Positions 1 to 8,807 of a stretch of DNA of 62,302 nucleotides are shown here, one piece after another. The position numbers and the translations under genes are program-made. Under the pieces are notes generated by a model. It worked only from the letters and a program-made list of their open reading frames with translations. It did not search any database and was not told the DNA's origin. Location of the stretch: contig CAKSEO010000011.1 in the NCBI GenBank assembly GCA_934446565.1, positions 1 through 62,302 of the forward strand. Direction: 5' to 3'. Origin of the DNA: an uncultured Oscillospiraceae bacterium. Its GTDB lineage: Bacteria > Bacillota > Clostridia > Oscillospirales > Ruminococcaceae. Every line of letters starts with the position of its first letter. Within the stretch, counting starts at the first letter, position 1.

Positions 1-28
1 TGCCTTTCCAAGCGGATAAATACTTATT

Positions 29-239
29 CCAAAACAGTCCACTGGACTGTTTTGGAGGATATCGCGTACTTCGCCAAACGGGGGAAAACTCTTGTTTTCC
101 CCCGCGCCCCTTTAGCGCTTTTTTGGCGTTATTCCGTGCTTCGCACGGAGTAGCCGCGCTCCGCGCGAAGGTTTCGCCGCATTCGCGGCGACGAGGGCTC
201 TGCCCTCGACCTGCAAGAGGGGGACTAGTCCCCCTCTTG
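29..239. repeat. array of consecutive hairpins
   Basis: At least six inverted repeats lie almost end to end: a 13-bp perfect stem at 29-55, an 11-bp stem at 79-104, a 7-bp stem with TTC loop at 133-149, a 6-bp stem at 175-190, a 7-bp stem with TCT loop at 192-208, and a perfect 26-nt palindrome at 214-239. No coding frame fits. The tract ends before the promoter of the first sigma gene. It looks like a composite intergenic repeat; function unknown. Confidence 0.7.
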
Positions 240-356
240 ACTCTCCCAATTAGTGATGCAAATTACAATGTTCCTAACAAACATAAATTATAGTTTTTCG
301 ACAGACCGACGCCCATCCGTGCCAGACTGGCATTTTTTAAATCTTTTTCGCAAAGC

Positions 357-386
357 GTGACAAATTCCGTCCATCGGGTGTATTAT
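357..386 (+). promoter_or_regulatory. candidate promoter of first ECF sigma operon
   Basis: GTGACA (357-362) and TATTAT (381-386) are 18 nt apart, 34 nt before the sigma gene start. The stretch TATTATATATGAA is also found, in the same relation to the gene, upstream of the third ECF sigma gene (minus strand near 39.5 kb), so part of it may be an ECF-type rather than a housekeeping element. Confidence 0.45.
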
Positions 387-419
387 ATATGAAAGGCCTT
401 TCAAGACGGAGGAGTAACA

Positions 420-902
420 ATGGACGAACAGGAACTGACCCGGCTGGTGGAGAAATTCAGCGGCACGGTATACAGAGCCGCATTCTGCTGCCTGCGGAAT
501 TCCGCGGACGCCGACGACGTAACGCAGGATGCGTTCCTTGCGCTATACACATCGGACGTGGATTTCACCGGAGACGAGCACATCAAGGCATGGCTTATCC
601 GCGTGGCAGTCAACCGGTGCAGGAATCTGCTGCGGTCGTTCAGATACCGCACCACGGTCCCTCTTGACGAGGCTGGTGATATCCCCGCTGACGTAAAGCA
701 CAGCGACAGCCTTCTCCCGGTGGTGATGAAACTCAAGCCAAAATACCGGGTGGTGCTGTATATGTTCTACTATGAGGACCTGCCTGTAAAGCAGATAGCG
801 GATATCCTTGGCGAAAAGCCGACGACAGTGACTACGCGGCTGGCAAGGGCGCGGCAGCAACTTAAACAGCTTCTTGAAAAGGAGGGCTACGATGAGTATT
901 GA
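420..902 (+). CDS. ECF-type RNA polymerase sigma factor
   Basis: A 160-residue sigma-70 family protein of extracytoplasmic-function size. Region 2 is at about 10-75, with the motifs ADDVTQDAFL and KAWLIRVAVN, and region 4 is at about 105-152, with a helix-turn-helix around PVKQIADILGEKPTTV. It should direct RNA polymerase to a small regulon under control of a membrane partner. GGAGG sits 6 nt before the ATG. The next gene starts inside its 3' end (11-nt overlap), which suggests translational coupling with the membrane protein as sigma/anti-sigma pair. The signal sensed is not visible. Confidence 0.92.
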   Translation: MDEQELTRLVEKFSGTVYRAAFCCLRNSADADDVTQDAFLALYTSDVDFTGDEHIKAWLIRVAVNRCRNLLRSFRYRTTVPLDEAGDIPADVKHSDSLLPVVMKLKPKYRVVLYMFYYEDLPVKQIADILGEKPTTVTTRLARARQQLKQLLEKEGYDEY

Positions 903-2067
903 AAAGAAACTCAGGGATAGTTTCTCTGAGATAACTCCCCCGACAGACAACGGTACTATTATAAAGAACGTTATTGAAAGGGCGGAAAATATGAAGAATA
1001 ACGAGAGCAGAAAGCCCCGGCTCAACCGGACGGCGGTCACTATAATTGCGGCGGCTGCGGTGCTTGCAGCGGCAACTGTAAGCGTGGGAGCGGCTACCGG
1101 GTGGAGCTTTAACAGCGCATTCAGTCAGGCAAATCAGGCAGTGGCGCAGCGGTATGACGGTTATCACAATCCGACAGCTTATTCTACCTCGGAGGTTTCA
1201 CAGAACGGCGAAAACACGGAGCAGTCCGCGTATATGGAACAGGCCGAGCAGTTCGACTTCCTTTCCGGAGGCAATGAGCTTGACCTCTGGTACAGCTTTG
1301 ATGATTTCAAGCTGAACATCAAGGGCGTATGCGCGGACGATTACTCGGCGTATGTGCTGTATGACATCGTGTTTAACGAGAATTTCGGGTATTCCCCCAA
1401 AGCCGGCTGGACAGAGTGGGAGGTCACGATGATTCCGGGCGCAGTTGACAAGGCGCTTTCAGAACAGCCGGAGCTCGGCATGGTAAATTCGTTCAGCGAG
1501 GGAGTTATCTCCTTGGAGGGGAATATCCTGCACTGCTACACGATGCCTGAGATATCGGAGAAGTATACATGGGGCGGAAAGACCATGACGCTGGATTTCG
1601 ACAAGGTATGGAGGTACGTTCCGTCACACTCCGAGAGCGAGGAGATACAGGAACGTGAAATGGTTGACTTCGGCGAGAATGGACTCCATGTCGAAATACC
1701 GATAGATTTCCCGATATTCGAAACGACTACCTGGGAGATAAACCAGACGGTAGACCTTTCCGCAGATGAGAGCAACCGTAACTTCTACGGTGAAAATATA
1801 TCCGGAACAGTAAAGTATATCAGCGCAACTCCGCTGGGATACCGCGTTTACGTTGAAACGGATGTTTCGGATTTCACTAAAGGCGATGGCTACCGCTTTG
1901 ATATTTCTGCGGATGTTGAAGGAAAAGCAGTTTCAGCGGCTCCGGGTCATGGTTATGGCTGGACCGATGAAAGCGGACAGGGCGAAGGCGGAATATTCAC
2001 ATACCCTGTAGACCCTGCGGATATCAGGTCATTTACCATCTGCGGTCAGACTTTTGAGCTCAAATAA
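892..2067 (+). CDS. membrane anti-sigma-like protein
   Basis: 391 residues from the ATG at 892, preceded by AAGGAGG; an upstream in-frame ATG at 874 lacks this spacing. About 45 charged cytoplasmic residues precede one membrane segment (about 48-68, Ala/Val-rich), followed by some 320 extracytoplasmic residues. This is the layout of an anti-sigma factor of the RsiV/DUF4179 kind, and the overlap with the ECF sigma gene supports that role. I do not recognise the outer domain with certainty. A hairpin at 2074-2100 follows the stop codon. Confidence 0.7.
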   Translation: MSIEKKLRDSFSEITPPTDNGTIIKNVIERAENMKNNESRKPRLNRTAVTIIAAAAVLAAATVSVGAATGWSFNSAFSQANQAVAQRYDGYHNPTAYSTSEVSQNGENTEQSAYMEQAEQFDFLSGGNELDLWYSFDDFKLNIKGVCADDYSAYVLYDIVFNENFGYSPKAGWTEWEVTMIPGAVDKALSEQPELGMVNSFSEGVISLEGNILHCYTMPEISEKYTWGGKTMTLDFDKVWRYVPSHSESEEIQEREMVDFGENGLHVEIPIDFPIFETTTWEINQTVDLSADESNRNFYGENISGTVKYISATPLGYRVYVETDVSDFTKGDGYRFDISADVEGKAVSAAPGHGYGWTDESGQGEGGIFTYPVDPADIRSFTICGQTFELK

Positions 2068-2073
2068 CTATTT

Positions 2074-2100
2074 CGCCCCGTGGCTGCTGGCTGCGGGGCG
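2074..2100 (+). terminator. hairpin after first sigma operon
   Basis: CGCCCCG and CGGGGCG (7 bp) flank a 13-nt loop, followed by ATTTCTGCTT. The T tract is poor, so termination may be partial. Confidence 0.5.
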
Positions 2101-2108
2101 ATTTCTGC

Positions 2109-2137
2109 TTGACACGGATATAGATGTATTGTATAAT
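2109..2137 (+). promoter_or_regulatory. sigma-A promoter of second ECF operon
   Basis: TTGACA (2109-2114), 17-nt spacer, TATAAT (2132-2137): a consensus housekeeping promoter about 155 nt before the GTG start. This pair therefore appears to be made under the vegetative sigma factor rather than only by autoregulation. Confidence 0.8.
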
Positions 2138-2291
2138 TATCTGAAAGTTGACACGCGGGCAGAAAATAATGCAATATTAAAATTATTTTTCTTACAATGC
2201 AAAAAAAGTCATTTTGATTTGCTTTATGTGTAAAGGACGATACCTCAGATGACTGCATGGTATTGCCACTACGGACAAGGAGGTCACTGAT

Positions 2292-2774
2292 GTGCTGATA
2301 ATCACGAGCGACAATTTTCCTCAATATTACCGGGAACACATTCAGACAGTGTATAGGATAGCGCTTGGGATCGTAAGAATTCCCGAGGAAGCCGAGGATA
2401 TAGTTGCGGATTGCTTTACCGCAATGATAAACAAGGCGAAATTCAATGATGATAATCATCTGAAAGCATGGCTCATCGTTTCTGCCGAACATAAGGCGCT
2501 CAATGTAGTGAAGTCTGCAAGGATGAAAAGGACAGTGCCGCTGGATTCACTTCCGGAGCGCTCTGCCGATCCTAACGAGCATAAGCAGGAGTTGAGGGAA
2601 ATGGTGCTCGGGCTTCCGGATAAGCTGAAAACTGTAACGTACCTGTACTATTATGAAGATATTCCGGTCAACGACATCGCTGCTACCATCGGGATAAGCG
2701 AAAACAATGTATACCGGCGGCTTGCCCAGGCGCGGAAGCTGCTTAAACTTGCAATAAAGGAGGGAGAGATATGA
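2292..2774 (+). CDS. ECF-type RNA polymerase sigma factor
   Basis: 160 residues with the same layout as the sigma factor at 420: region 2 with AEDIVADCFT and KAWLIVSAEH, region 4 with DIPVNDIAATIGISENNV and a terminal helix rich in Arg, Lys and Leu. The start is GTG, chosen because AAGGAGGT (2277-2284) lies 7 nt upstream. Its stop overlaps the next ATG by 4 nt (ATGA), so the large membrane protein downstream is its likely partner. Sequence divergence from the first sigma factor suggests a different regulon. Confidence 0.92.
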   Translation: MLIITSDNFPQYYREHIQTVYRIALGIVRIPEEAEDIVADCFTAMINKAKFNDDNHLKAWLIVSAEHKALNVVKSARMKRTVPLDSLPERSADPNEHKQELREMVLGLPDKLKTVTYLYYYEDIPVNDIAATIGISENNVYRRLAQARKLLKLAIKEGEI

Positions 2775-5700
2775 CAAAGCAAGAGCTTATGAATACATAT
2801 GATTCAATGTCCATGCCGGAAGAACGCGTCGCGGACATCGAAGCAAGGCTTAAAAAGCTCTATGAAAATAATGAGCCCTCTGCCGTATCCGAACTCCCGG
2901 CGGGATCCCCAAAGGAATACCGGTTTGAAAGGAAGAAGCCTTCTGCCGTAAAGGCGGCGGTTATTTCGATTTCTGCTGCGGCAGCTGCTGTTGTTTTAGT
3001 GTTCGGCGGAGGTTATCTGATAAACAGGCTTCCGATCTCCTCTGACCCTCCATCTGAAACCGAAACAACGGAAGAAACCTCCGAACCGCCGCACAGCACG
3101 GAGGAGATACTCTTTGAAAGCGCAGACGACATTCCCGAGTACGAGCGGGCGGGCTGCTATGACGAATACGAGCATACCCTGATACCGGGTTCGGAAAGCA
3201 GTAATGCTGACCCGATATTTACACAGCGGCTACGCAACGAGAAGCCGGTTTCCGTCGTGCGCCTGGAGGTCACTTCCGTGAATTCATGGGACGAAATGGG
3301 TTACACCGAATACCATGCGAAAATCACAGAGATCCTTTCCGGAAAGCAGCTCAACCTCAACATATCAAATGAGGTGACGTTCCAGCTTGGAAGCACGCAT
3401 TCCGAACAGATCATCGGAGAACCCTCCCTTGCCGTGGGCGACGAGCTAATCGCAGTTGCCGCCGAGGACAATAGCGAGAAATACCTGATCGACCCCGAGG
3501 AGCTGCTGTTCGAGTGTTTCATCGCAGGAGGGCAGAACTTCGCAGCGCAGCGGCATTGGTACTGGCTCGACCTTGCTGACATTGCAAATAACCGTCAGCA
3601 AGGCGACATCAGCCGCGTCACTACTGTAACCGATGACCCGGTTTCTTATTACGGCATTTATGAGCAGGGTGATCTTGCCTCTGCGCTGGAGCAGCTTGTG
3701 CTTGCTTCGGACGAGACGCTTGCCCTCGGCACGGAGCCGCTTCCCAGCCTGTACAGCGATTTCACGCTTGATTTCGGGCTTGTCGAGCCGTTCTGCTATT
3801 ATTGGTTCGATGAGAGCAACGAACTTATCAGCATCGACGCACGGGAGGATATCTTCGGAAACGTTCACGGCTGTGAGGACGAGGACGTTCCGGACGTGTA
3901 CTGCGCAGGCTTCTGCGAGGATGATTTGGGCTGGTATATGCAGGCTTCCAACAGAAACGGCGGCGACAGCATGTACTGGATACCGAAAAATGACCCTGAG
4001 CATATGTATCAGTACGATTTCGGCAGCGACGGTTCTCAAACGAGAAGCGATTACTCCGAACGCTACCTAAGACAGGGGAATGGCGACTGGTCGTTCTCCG
4101 ACCCGAACAACGACGGCAGCTTTTACGCTTCCGCGATGCAGATAAACGGCAGACAACCAGTCGAAAACTATGTCGGAAAGATATCCTGGCTAGGCAAGGA
4201 AAAACTCTGCGCCGACCACGGCGAGAACTGGGCGGCGGAGTTCAACAAGTGGTATAACTGCGGCGGAACCATTGAAATGGACGGATTCAGTTATACCCGC
4301 AAGATGTTGAAAGGCGCAGGTGGGGCCAATCCTCCCTATTATTACGGGATGGGAGACGTCTGGCTCATCGACCACACCGATACACGAATAGTCGCGTCAT
4401 TCCGCTTTACCGCAGATGATGAAGTGAACGCTCCTTATTCTGCACGGTATTTTATCCTAACTGCGGAATATCAGAATGGTACCTGGCAGGAGAGCTGGCA
4501 GGAGCGTACAAATATCGACGCGATGATGATGCAGGGAGAAATAGCTCCGGCAAATTTCAGCTCCGGATATCGTGATGAGCGTTTTGCGTGGGGTACAGAC
4601 TACTTTATTGCACTGATAACTTCAGGTTCTGATCTGTTCAGTTATGACAGGGCAACGGATGAATATTATCTGATCAATTCCTATACTTACTCGCGCTATC
4701 TTCAGATCGACGATATGCTGTATATTATCGGTAAGGAACCTGACAGCAGCGGGATGTTCCTTTCGGCTTATCAGGTAGGTTCGGGAGAGCTTTCGTTCCA
4801 GAGCCCGTATATCGCTGGAAGTTCAGCAACGGAGTTCTTCCTTTCGCCCGACGAGAAATACATTATAATAGTGACCGCCGATAGCGACGGGCAGGAGCGG
4901 CTTTATGTCTGCGACCGGTATACCGCCGAGTTTGTCGATGCTGCTTCGAATACTTCCGATGAAACGCAGTTCACACTGGACGACAGCGGATTCACTATAA
5001 TAAAAGACGGCAGTGAACACCGCACCGAATACGATTTGGAAAGCCTTGACGGCGGAACGGGAGGACCATTGGGCAAACAGTCCAACGGCAGCAGTAATTG
5101 TCTCCTCGTGACTTCTCCGTATATAAACCGCGGTGAAATGCAGACGACTTTCGTTGAAAGCTCACTGTATTACTACGACGCGGCAGAGAATAAATACAAG
5201 CTGTTGCTTAAAGGAACTTTCAAAGCAGGCATTGAGGATGGGGACACTGTTTATCTGGTAATGGACGCAGGACAGGGGTACTGCATTTATAAGGTAGAAG
5301 ACGGAGATCTCCGGACGCTTGTAGATAGTACATTCTTTGAGATCCACGAGTTACCGTCCGATAGTTTTACAGTGGAGGTACGCTCCAACGGAAATCTTGC
5401 TATGATGTTTGATGACGGCGAAAATACGGTTTGGCAGTTCGATCGGAACACCGGAAAATTCATCACGACAGAAACGCCAGCCGGTGAGGATACTCTGCTT
5501 ACGGATAACTCCCCTGCCGAGGGCGAGGCGTATTACGATGACGCTTTCAAAGGATTCGACATGAATCCAAGCATTACAGGATATCCGTCGTATGAGGAGC
5601 TTATCGGCGGCGTAAAGGACGCGCAAGCGCACTACGGCTCAAAGGCGCAGTTTGTTCTGTGCCGCACTGTACGCGTTCTTCCGAGCAAAGAGGCACGAAA

Positions 5701-6133
5701 GTATGTCGGTTCTTCCGGTGACAGGACGGTCTACGAGGTGCAGTTGATCGAAAATCTGATAACGGGGGAGCGGCTTGACCAAACTGTAATGCTCGTGATG
5801 ACGATGGGCTCGCCGGAAATACAGAAAAAAGGCGATCCGATATATGCTCCGGAGGAACTGTTCACATGCGCAATGCTGGAGGATACTGAAAAGAGCTGCA
5901 TGCAGGCAATATACGGTTATCGGTATGATATCCTCTTTGACGGCAGCAACAGGATCGCATATTCGCGTCAGAATATGGAGCTTGACGGATTTGCGCTTTC
6001 AGGTTCCGAGAACATATCGGCAAGTGCTGTGACAAGTACCTCAAAGAATCCCGCAGTGTATTCCCAGCGCCTCCCCCTTTCTGAAGTTGCAGAATTTGTG
6101 GCAAAAGAATGGTCTGAAAAAGGGATAGTTTAA
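2771..6133 (+). CDS. large membrane anti-sigma-like protein with beta-propeller region
   Basis: 1120 residues. A cytoplasmic head of about 55 residues is followed by one membrane segment (about 58-80), an acidic Thr/Glu linker and roughly 1000 extracytoplasmic residues. The central part (about 590-860) has repeated Asp/Tyr-rich strands such as SPDEKYIIIVTADSDG that look like a beta-propeller. Segments at about 157-250 and 955-1035 resemble each other in layout (a strand, a conserved Gly, then PEEL before a Cys), suggesting a duplicated domain on either side. The 4-nt overlap with the ECF sigma gene argues for an anti-sigma or sensor role; the ligand is unknown. Confidence 0.65.
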   Translation: MTKQELMNTYDSMSMPEERVADIEARLKKLYENNEPSAVSELPAGSPKEYRFERKKPSAVKAAVISISAAAAAVVLVFGGGYLINRLPISSDPPSETETTEETSEPPHSTEEILFESADDIPEYERAGCYDEYEHTLIPGSESSNADPIFTQRLRNEKPVSVVRLEVTSVNSWDEMGYTEYHAKITEILSGKQLNLNISNEVTFQLGSTHSEQIIGEPSLAVGDELIAVAAEDNSEKYLIDPEELLFECFIAGGQNFAAQRHWYWLDLADIANNRQQGDISRVTTVTDDPVSYYGIYEQGDLASALEQLVLASDETLALGTEPLPSLYSDFTLDFGLVEPFCYYWFDESNELISIDAREDIFGNVHGCEDEDVPDVYCAGFCEDDLGWYMQASNRNGGDSMYWIPKNDPEHMYQYDFGSDGSQTRSDYSERYLRQGNGDWSFSDPNNDGSFYASAMQINGRQPVENYVGKISWLGKEKLCADHGENWAAEFNKWYNCGGTIEMDGFSYTRKMLKGAGGANPPYYYGMGDVWLIDHTDTRIVASFRFTADDEVNAPYSARYFILTAEYQNGTWQESWQERTNIDAMMMQGEIAPANFSSGYRDERFAWGTDYFIALITSGSDLFSYDRATDEYYLINSYTYSRYLQIDDMLYIIGKEPDSSGMFLSAYQVGSGELSFQSPYIAGSSATEFFLSPDEKYIIIVTADSDGQERLYVCDRYTAEFVDAASNTSDETQFTLDDSGFTIIKDGSEHRTEYDLESLDGGTGGPLGKQSNGSSNCLLVTSPYINRGEMQTTFVESSLYYYDAAENKYKLLLKGTFKAGIEDGDTVYLVMDAGQGYCIYKVEDGDLRTLVDSTFFEIHELPSDSFTVEVRSNGNLAMMFDDGENTVWQFDRNTGKFITTETPAGEDTLLTDNSPAEGEAYYDDAFKGFDMNPSITGYPSYEELIGGVKDAQAHYGSKAQFVLCRTVRVLPSKEARKYVGSSGDRTVYEVQLIENLITGERLDQTVMLVMTMGSPEIQKKGDPIYAPEELFTCAMLEDTEKSCMQAIYGYRYDILFDGSNRIAYSRQNMELDGFALSGSENISASAVTSTSKNPAVYSQRLPLSEVAEFVAKEWSEKGIV

Positions 6134-6148
6134 GTGTAATTCTACATA

Positions 6149-6183
6149 TTAAAACGAGGCCGGTGACACAGCCTCGTTTTAAT
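6149..6183. terminator. bidirectional terminator
   Basis: ATTAAAACGAGGC (6148-6160) pairs with GCCTCGTTTTAAT (6171-6183) around a 10-nt loop, with T tracts on both strands. It closes the second sigma operon. Confidence 0.85.
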
Positions 6184-6390
6184 ATTTGTCTGAGAAATTG
6201 CGATATCTACTAAGCACAAATATAATAGAAGATAATCCTGAGAGTTATCGGTTTTGCGCTCCGATTATATATTGTGTTGCCGTGTCTTTTTTACGTTGGA
6301 GCGCGTGATTTTCGGAGCAGGCGCATGAGATTTTTCGTTTTTTGCGTTCGGCTTCAATGAGGTGTCACGCTTGATAAATAAAGCAAAAAC
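6184..6390. other. intergenic stretch without gene
   Basis: No supported coding frame. A long-looped inverted repeat, GCGCTCC (6255-6261) with GGAGCGC (6297-6303), is the only structure seen. Confidence 0.4.
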
Positions 6391-6413
6391 AGCCGTCCCA
6401 CTCCGGGACGGCT
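6391..6413 (-). terminator. terminator, minus strand
   Basis: AGCCGTCCC pairs with GGGACGGCT around a 5-nt loop; reading the minus strand, GTTTTTGC follows. It is the second of two hairpins downstream of the tRNA gene. Confidence 0.75.
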
Positions 6414-6428
6414 GAGAAAAATCGGATG

Positions 6429-6456
6429 TTTTGCCGCAATGCATATTGCGGCAAAA
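6429..6456 (-). terminator. tRNA terminator hairpin
   Basis: TTTTGCCGCAAT (6429-6440) is perfectly complementary to ATTGCGGCAAAA (6445-6456) with a 4-nt loop, starting 4 nt past the encoded CCA of the tRNA on the minus strand. Confidence 0.75.
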
Positions 6457-6459
6457 CGC

Positions 6460-6534
6460 TGGCACCCCTTGTAGGAATCGAACCTACAACTGCCCCTTAG
6501 GAGGGGGCTGTTATATCCATTTAACTAAAGAGGC
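6460..6534 (-). tRNA. tRNA-Arg (anticodon CCT)
   Basis: Read on the minus strand, the 75-nt cloverleaf has acceptor GCCTCTT paired with AAGGGGT (with G-T pairs), anticodon stem GCCCC/GGGGC enclosing the loop CTCCTAA (anticodon CCT, reading AGG codons), a T arm with GGTTCGATTCC, and an encoded 3' CCA. Two hairpins downstream act as terminators. Confidence 0.93.
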
Positions 6535-6966
6535 TTAACACTTTAATAGTATATCACAATCTGTTGGGTAATTCAAGTGTGAATGGCAATTTTGTTAATT
6601 GTGCATAAATTTGTCGGAGAATTTTGTTAATAATCAAGAATACAATATCATTTAGAGCTAATAATACGTCATAGGACGATCAAAAAAATGTTGCAAGAAT
6701 GTATGGTTAAGTAAATTGAGTAATCGAGATAAAACCGCACTGCTATCAGGTTTGCTGGGGTTCAAATTTAAGCGGTTAAAATCTGTTAACAATTGTGAAG
6801 AAAAAATGACGAAAGATTTATACAAATTGCACATTGACGAAAAGCACTTGAAAATGTTATATTGTATTACAAGGATATCTGTGTCCCGATGCACAGCTTA
6901 TGCCTTGAACGGTTTTCCCGCCGGAATTATGGACCGGCAGGTAAAGTTTTTAAGGAGGATTTTCTC
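6535..6966. other. AT-rich upstream region of the secreted-protein cluster
   Basis: No convincing gene. It holds the divergent control region between the tRNA (minus) and the first SPDTG gene (plus), a promoter at 6834-6862, and a leader hairpin GCCGG/CCGGC at 6918-6936 just before the ribosome binding site TAAGGAGGA. Confidence 0.5.
6834..6862 (+). promoter_or_regulatory. candidate sigma-A promoter
   Basis: TTGACG (6834-6839), 17 nt, TTATAT (6857-6862), about 105 nt before the first SPDTG gene. The gap leaves a leader of about 95 nt with one short hairpin. Confidence 0.6.
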
Positions 6967-7773
6967 ATGAAGATCACAAAGATTCTTTCTGCAGTAGCTG
7001 CAGCAGCTGTAGCTACAGCAGCCGTTTCCGCAACTGCAAGCGCAACCCTTACTATTCCTACCGGAATCAATACAGGTCTGTCCGCAACAACAGGTATGTG
7101 GATGGTTGCTCTGTACAACACAGGCGATGACTCAAATGCTGGTATCGACTACGGTATCGACCTCACAGCTATCAAGTCCATCTCTGTAACTGTTACACCT
7201 TCTGATCCTGACTGGTGGGACGGCACATTCGGCGGCGGAATCATCACTTCCTGCGGTCCTGCAAGCGAAACCCCCGCAGATCACAACTGGCCTTCCAACG
7301 AGTTCTGGGGCGTTATTGACGAGGACCTCGGCCTTGAGACCCTTGCTGCTGACAAGCCCGTTCAGTTCGTTAAGACTGGCGACCTGACCTACACTGGTAC
7401 CGTTACACTCGACGACAACAACTGCATCTATGATGTAACCGCTTTCAGCGATGGCTACGCTCAGGTTGGTATCCAGGAGTGGGGCGCTACAATGCTCGAC
7501 ATGACCGTTACCGATCTTACCTGCTATGACGCAGCAGGCAACGTTCTCCTCTCCTTCGACGGCGCCGGCTATGTAGATTCCGGCGATTCCGCAGCAGCTG
7601 ATGACAACACCGCAGCTGACACCGCTGCAACAGTTGACGCTGAGGCTCCCGCTACAACAGCTCCCACTACCGAGAAGGGTTCTCCTGACACCGGCGTTGA
7701 GGGCATCGCAGCAGTTGCAGGCGTAGCTGTAGTAGCAGCAGGCGCAGTTGTTCTCTCCAAGAAGAGAAAGTAA
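6967..7773 (+). CDS. secreted SPDTG-tailed surface protein A
   Basis: 268 residues from the ATG that follows TAAGGAGGA. An Ala-rich signal peptide covers about 1-26. The mature part has the motifs WWDG and FWGVIDEDLGLET and many aromatic residues, which would fit sugar binding but is not proof. A Thr/Ala/Asp-rich spacer precedes a sorting tail: SPDTG near residue 238, a hydrophobic stretch, and KKRK at the end. Such tails are LPXTG-like sortase substrates, so the protein is probably fixed to the wall. It is paralogous to the next gene (55-nt gap). Codon use suggests high expression. No sortase gene is in the window. Confidence 0.75.
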   Translation: MKITKILSAVAAAAVATAAVSATASATLTIPTGINTGLSATTGMWMVALYNTGDDSNAGIDYGIDLTAIKSISVTVTPSDPDWWDGTFGGGIITSCGPASETPADHNWPSNEFWGVIDEDLGLETLAADKPVQFVKTGDLTYTGTVTLDDNNCIYDVTAFSDGYAQVGIQEWGATMLDMTVTDLTCYDAAGNVLLSFDGAGYVDSGDSAAADDNTAADTAATVDAEAPATTAPTTEKGSPDTGVEGIAAVAGVAVVAAGAVVLSKKRK

Positions 7774-7827
7774 TTAAACGTTAGTTTCCTGATATACAGG
7801 ATACATATTAAAAGGAGGATTTTTCCT

Positions 7828-8673
7828 ATGAAGATCACAAAGATTCTTTCCGCAGCTGCTGCAGCAGTTGTAGCTGTTTCCGCAGTAGCAGTTAGCGCAA
7901 GCGCAGACTTCCGCCCCGTAACCGGCGGCGCTGAGTACTGCCTCGCAGACGGTACCGGCAACTACGGTATCTGCCTGTTCTCCGATGGCGCCAACAAGGA
8001 CAATGTTCCTGCAATGTCCGTTGACATCGACCTTTCTAAGGTTACTCACGTTGCATTCACATTCGATGTAATCGACGATGCTGACAACCGCGACTGGTGG
8101 GACGGCATGGGCGGCGGCGCTATCGTAGTTTCCGCACATTCCGACAAGACCTCCGAGGACGCTGACCTGTACAACAAGTACAACTGGGCAACCGCTGGCA
8201 ACTTCTGGGGCGTTATCGATGAGGATCTCGGTCTTGAGACCCGCGACGATACCCAGGGTATCCTCGCTGAGAAGGTAGGCGACTACACCTATAAGATCGA
8301 GGCTGATGTTATCAACCCTGTTGCTAACGGCGACATCGGCAACCTCTCCCTCTACAGAATCTTCATGCAGGCATGGAGCTTCACAATGTCCGATATCGAA
8401 GTTATCGAGACTGAGCTGTCCGATGCTAACGGCAATGTTCTTGCTACATTCGACGCTCTCGGCAACGTAACATACGGCGCTGGTGCAGCTGCTGATGAGA
8501 CTCCTGCTGCTGATGACACCACCACTGCTACTGCTGACGCTGACGCTCCTGTAGTTGTTGCTCCCTCCACCGAGAAGGGCTCTCCTGATACCGGCGTTGA
8601 GGGTATCGCTGCTGTTGCTGGCGTAGCTGTTGTAGCTGCTGGCGCAGTTGTTCTCTCCAAGAAGAGAAAGTAA
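7828..8673 (+). CDS. secreted SPDTG-tailed surface protein B
   Basis: 281 residues, AAAGGAGGA before the ATG. It matches the preceding gene in its signal peptide (both start MKITKILSA), in the core motifs RDWWDG and FWGVIDEDLGLET, and in the last 35 residues from EKGSPDTG to KKRK, which are identical in protein. The middle is clearly different, so the two are diverged tandem duplicates with conserved ends. It is a likely wall-anchored, co-transcribed partner. The core domain is not one I can name; a carbohydrate-binding role is inference from its Trp content and from the cohesin/dockerin genes next door. Confidence 0.75.
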   Translation: MKITKILSAAAAAVVAVSAVAVSASADFRPVTGGAEYCLADGTGNYGICLFSDGANKDNVPAMSVDIDLSKVTHVAFTFDVIDDADNRDWWDGMGGGAIVVSAHSDKTSEDADLYNKYNWATAGNFWGVIDEDLGLETRDDTQGILAEKVGDYTYKIEADVINPVANGDIGNLSLYRIFMQAWSFTMSDIEVIETELSDANGNVLATFDALGNVTYGAGAAADETPAADDTTTATADADAPVVVAPSTEKGSPDTGVEGIAAVAGVAVVAAGAVVLSKKRK

Positions 8674-8726
8674 TTCGCTTACATAGCGAAGCAAAAAAGA
8701 AAATTTCAGATTTTTTTAAAAAAGCT

Positions 8727-8755
8727 GAAACTTTTCCGACAACTTCCGTGACTAC
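8727..8755 (+). promoter_or_regulatory. ECF-like promoter box 1
   Basis: GAAACTTTTC (8727-8736), 13 nt, GACTAC (8750-8755). The same two words recur at identical spacing 81 nt downstream. AACTTT-type -35 elements are usual for ECF sigma factors. Which of the three sigma factors in this window, if any, uses it cannot be told. Confidence 0.45.
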
Positions 8756-8807
8756 CGTAGTGCAAAGGGCAAAAACAGAAAAAATTCAAAACTTTTTAAA
8801 ATTTTTT

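Noticed and set aside
1..239. Hairpin array as a CRISPR array
   Set aside because: The inverted repeats differ in sequence from one another and there are no regularly spaced identical direct repeats or cas genes.
6783..6797. TGTTAACAATTGTGAA as a Rex operator
   Set aside because: The half sites are in the wrong relative orientation and lack the 4-nt spacing of TTGTTAA-N4-TTAACAA.
6716..6970. 84-codon plus-strand frame before the first SPDTG gene
   Set aside because: It contains the promoter of that gene, has no ribosome binding site and overlaps the true start.
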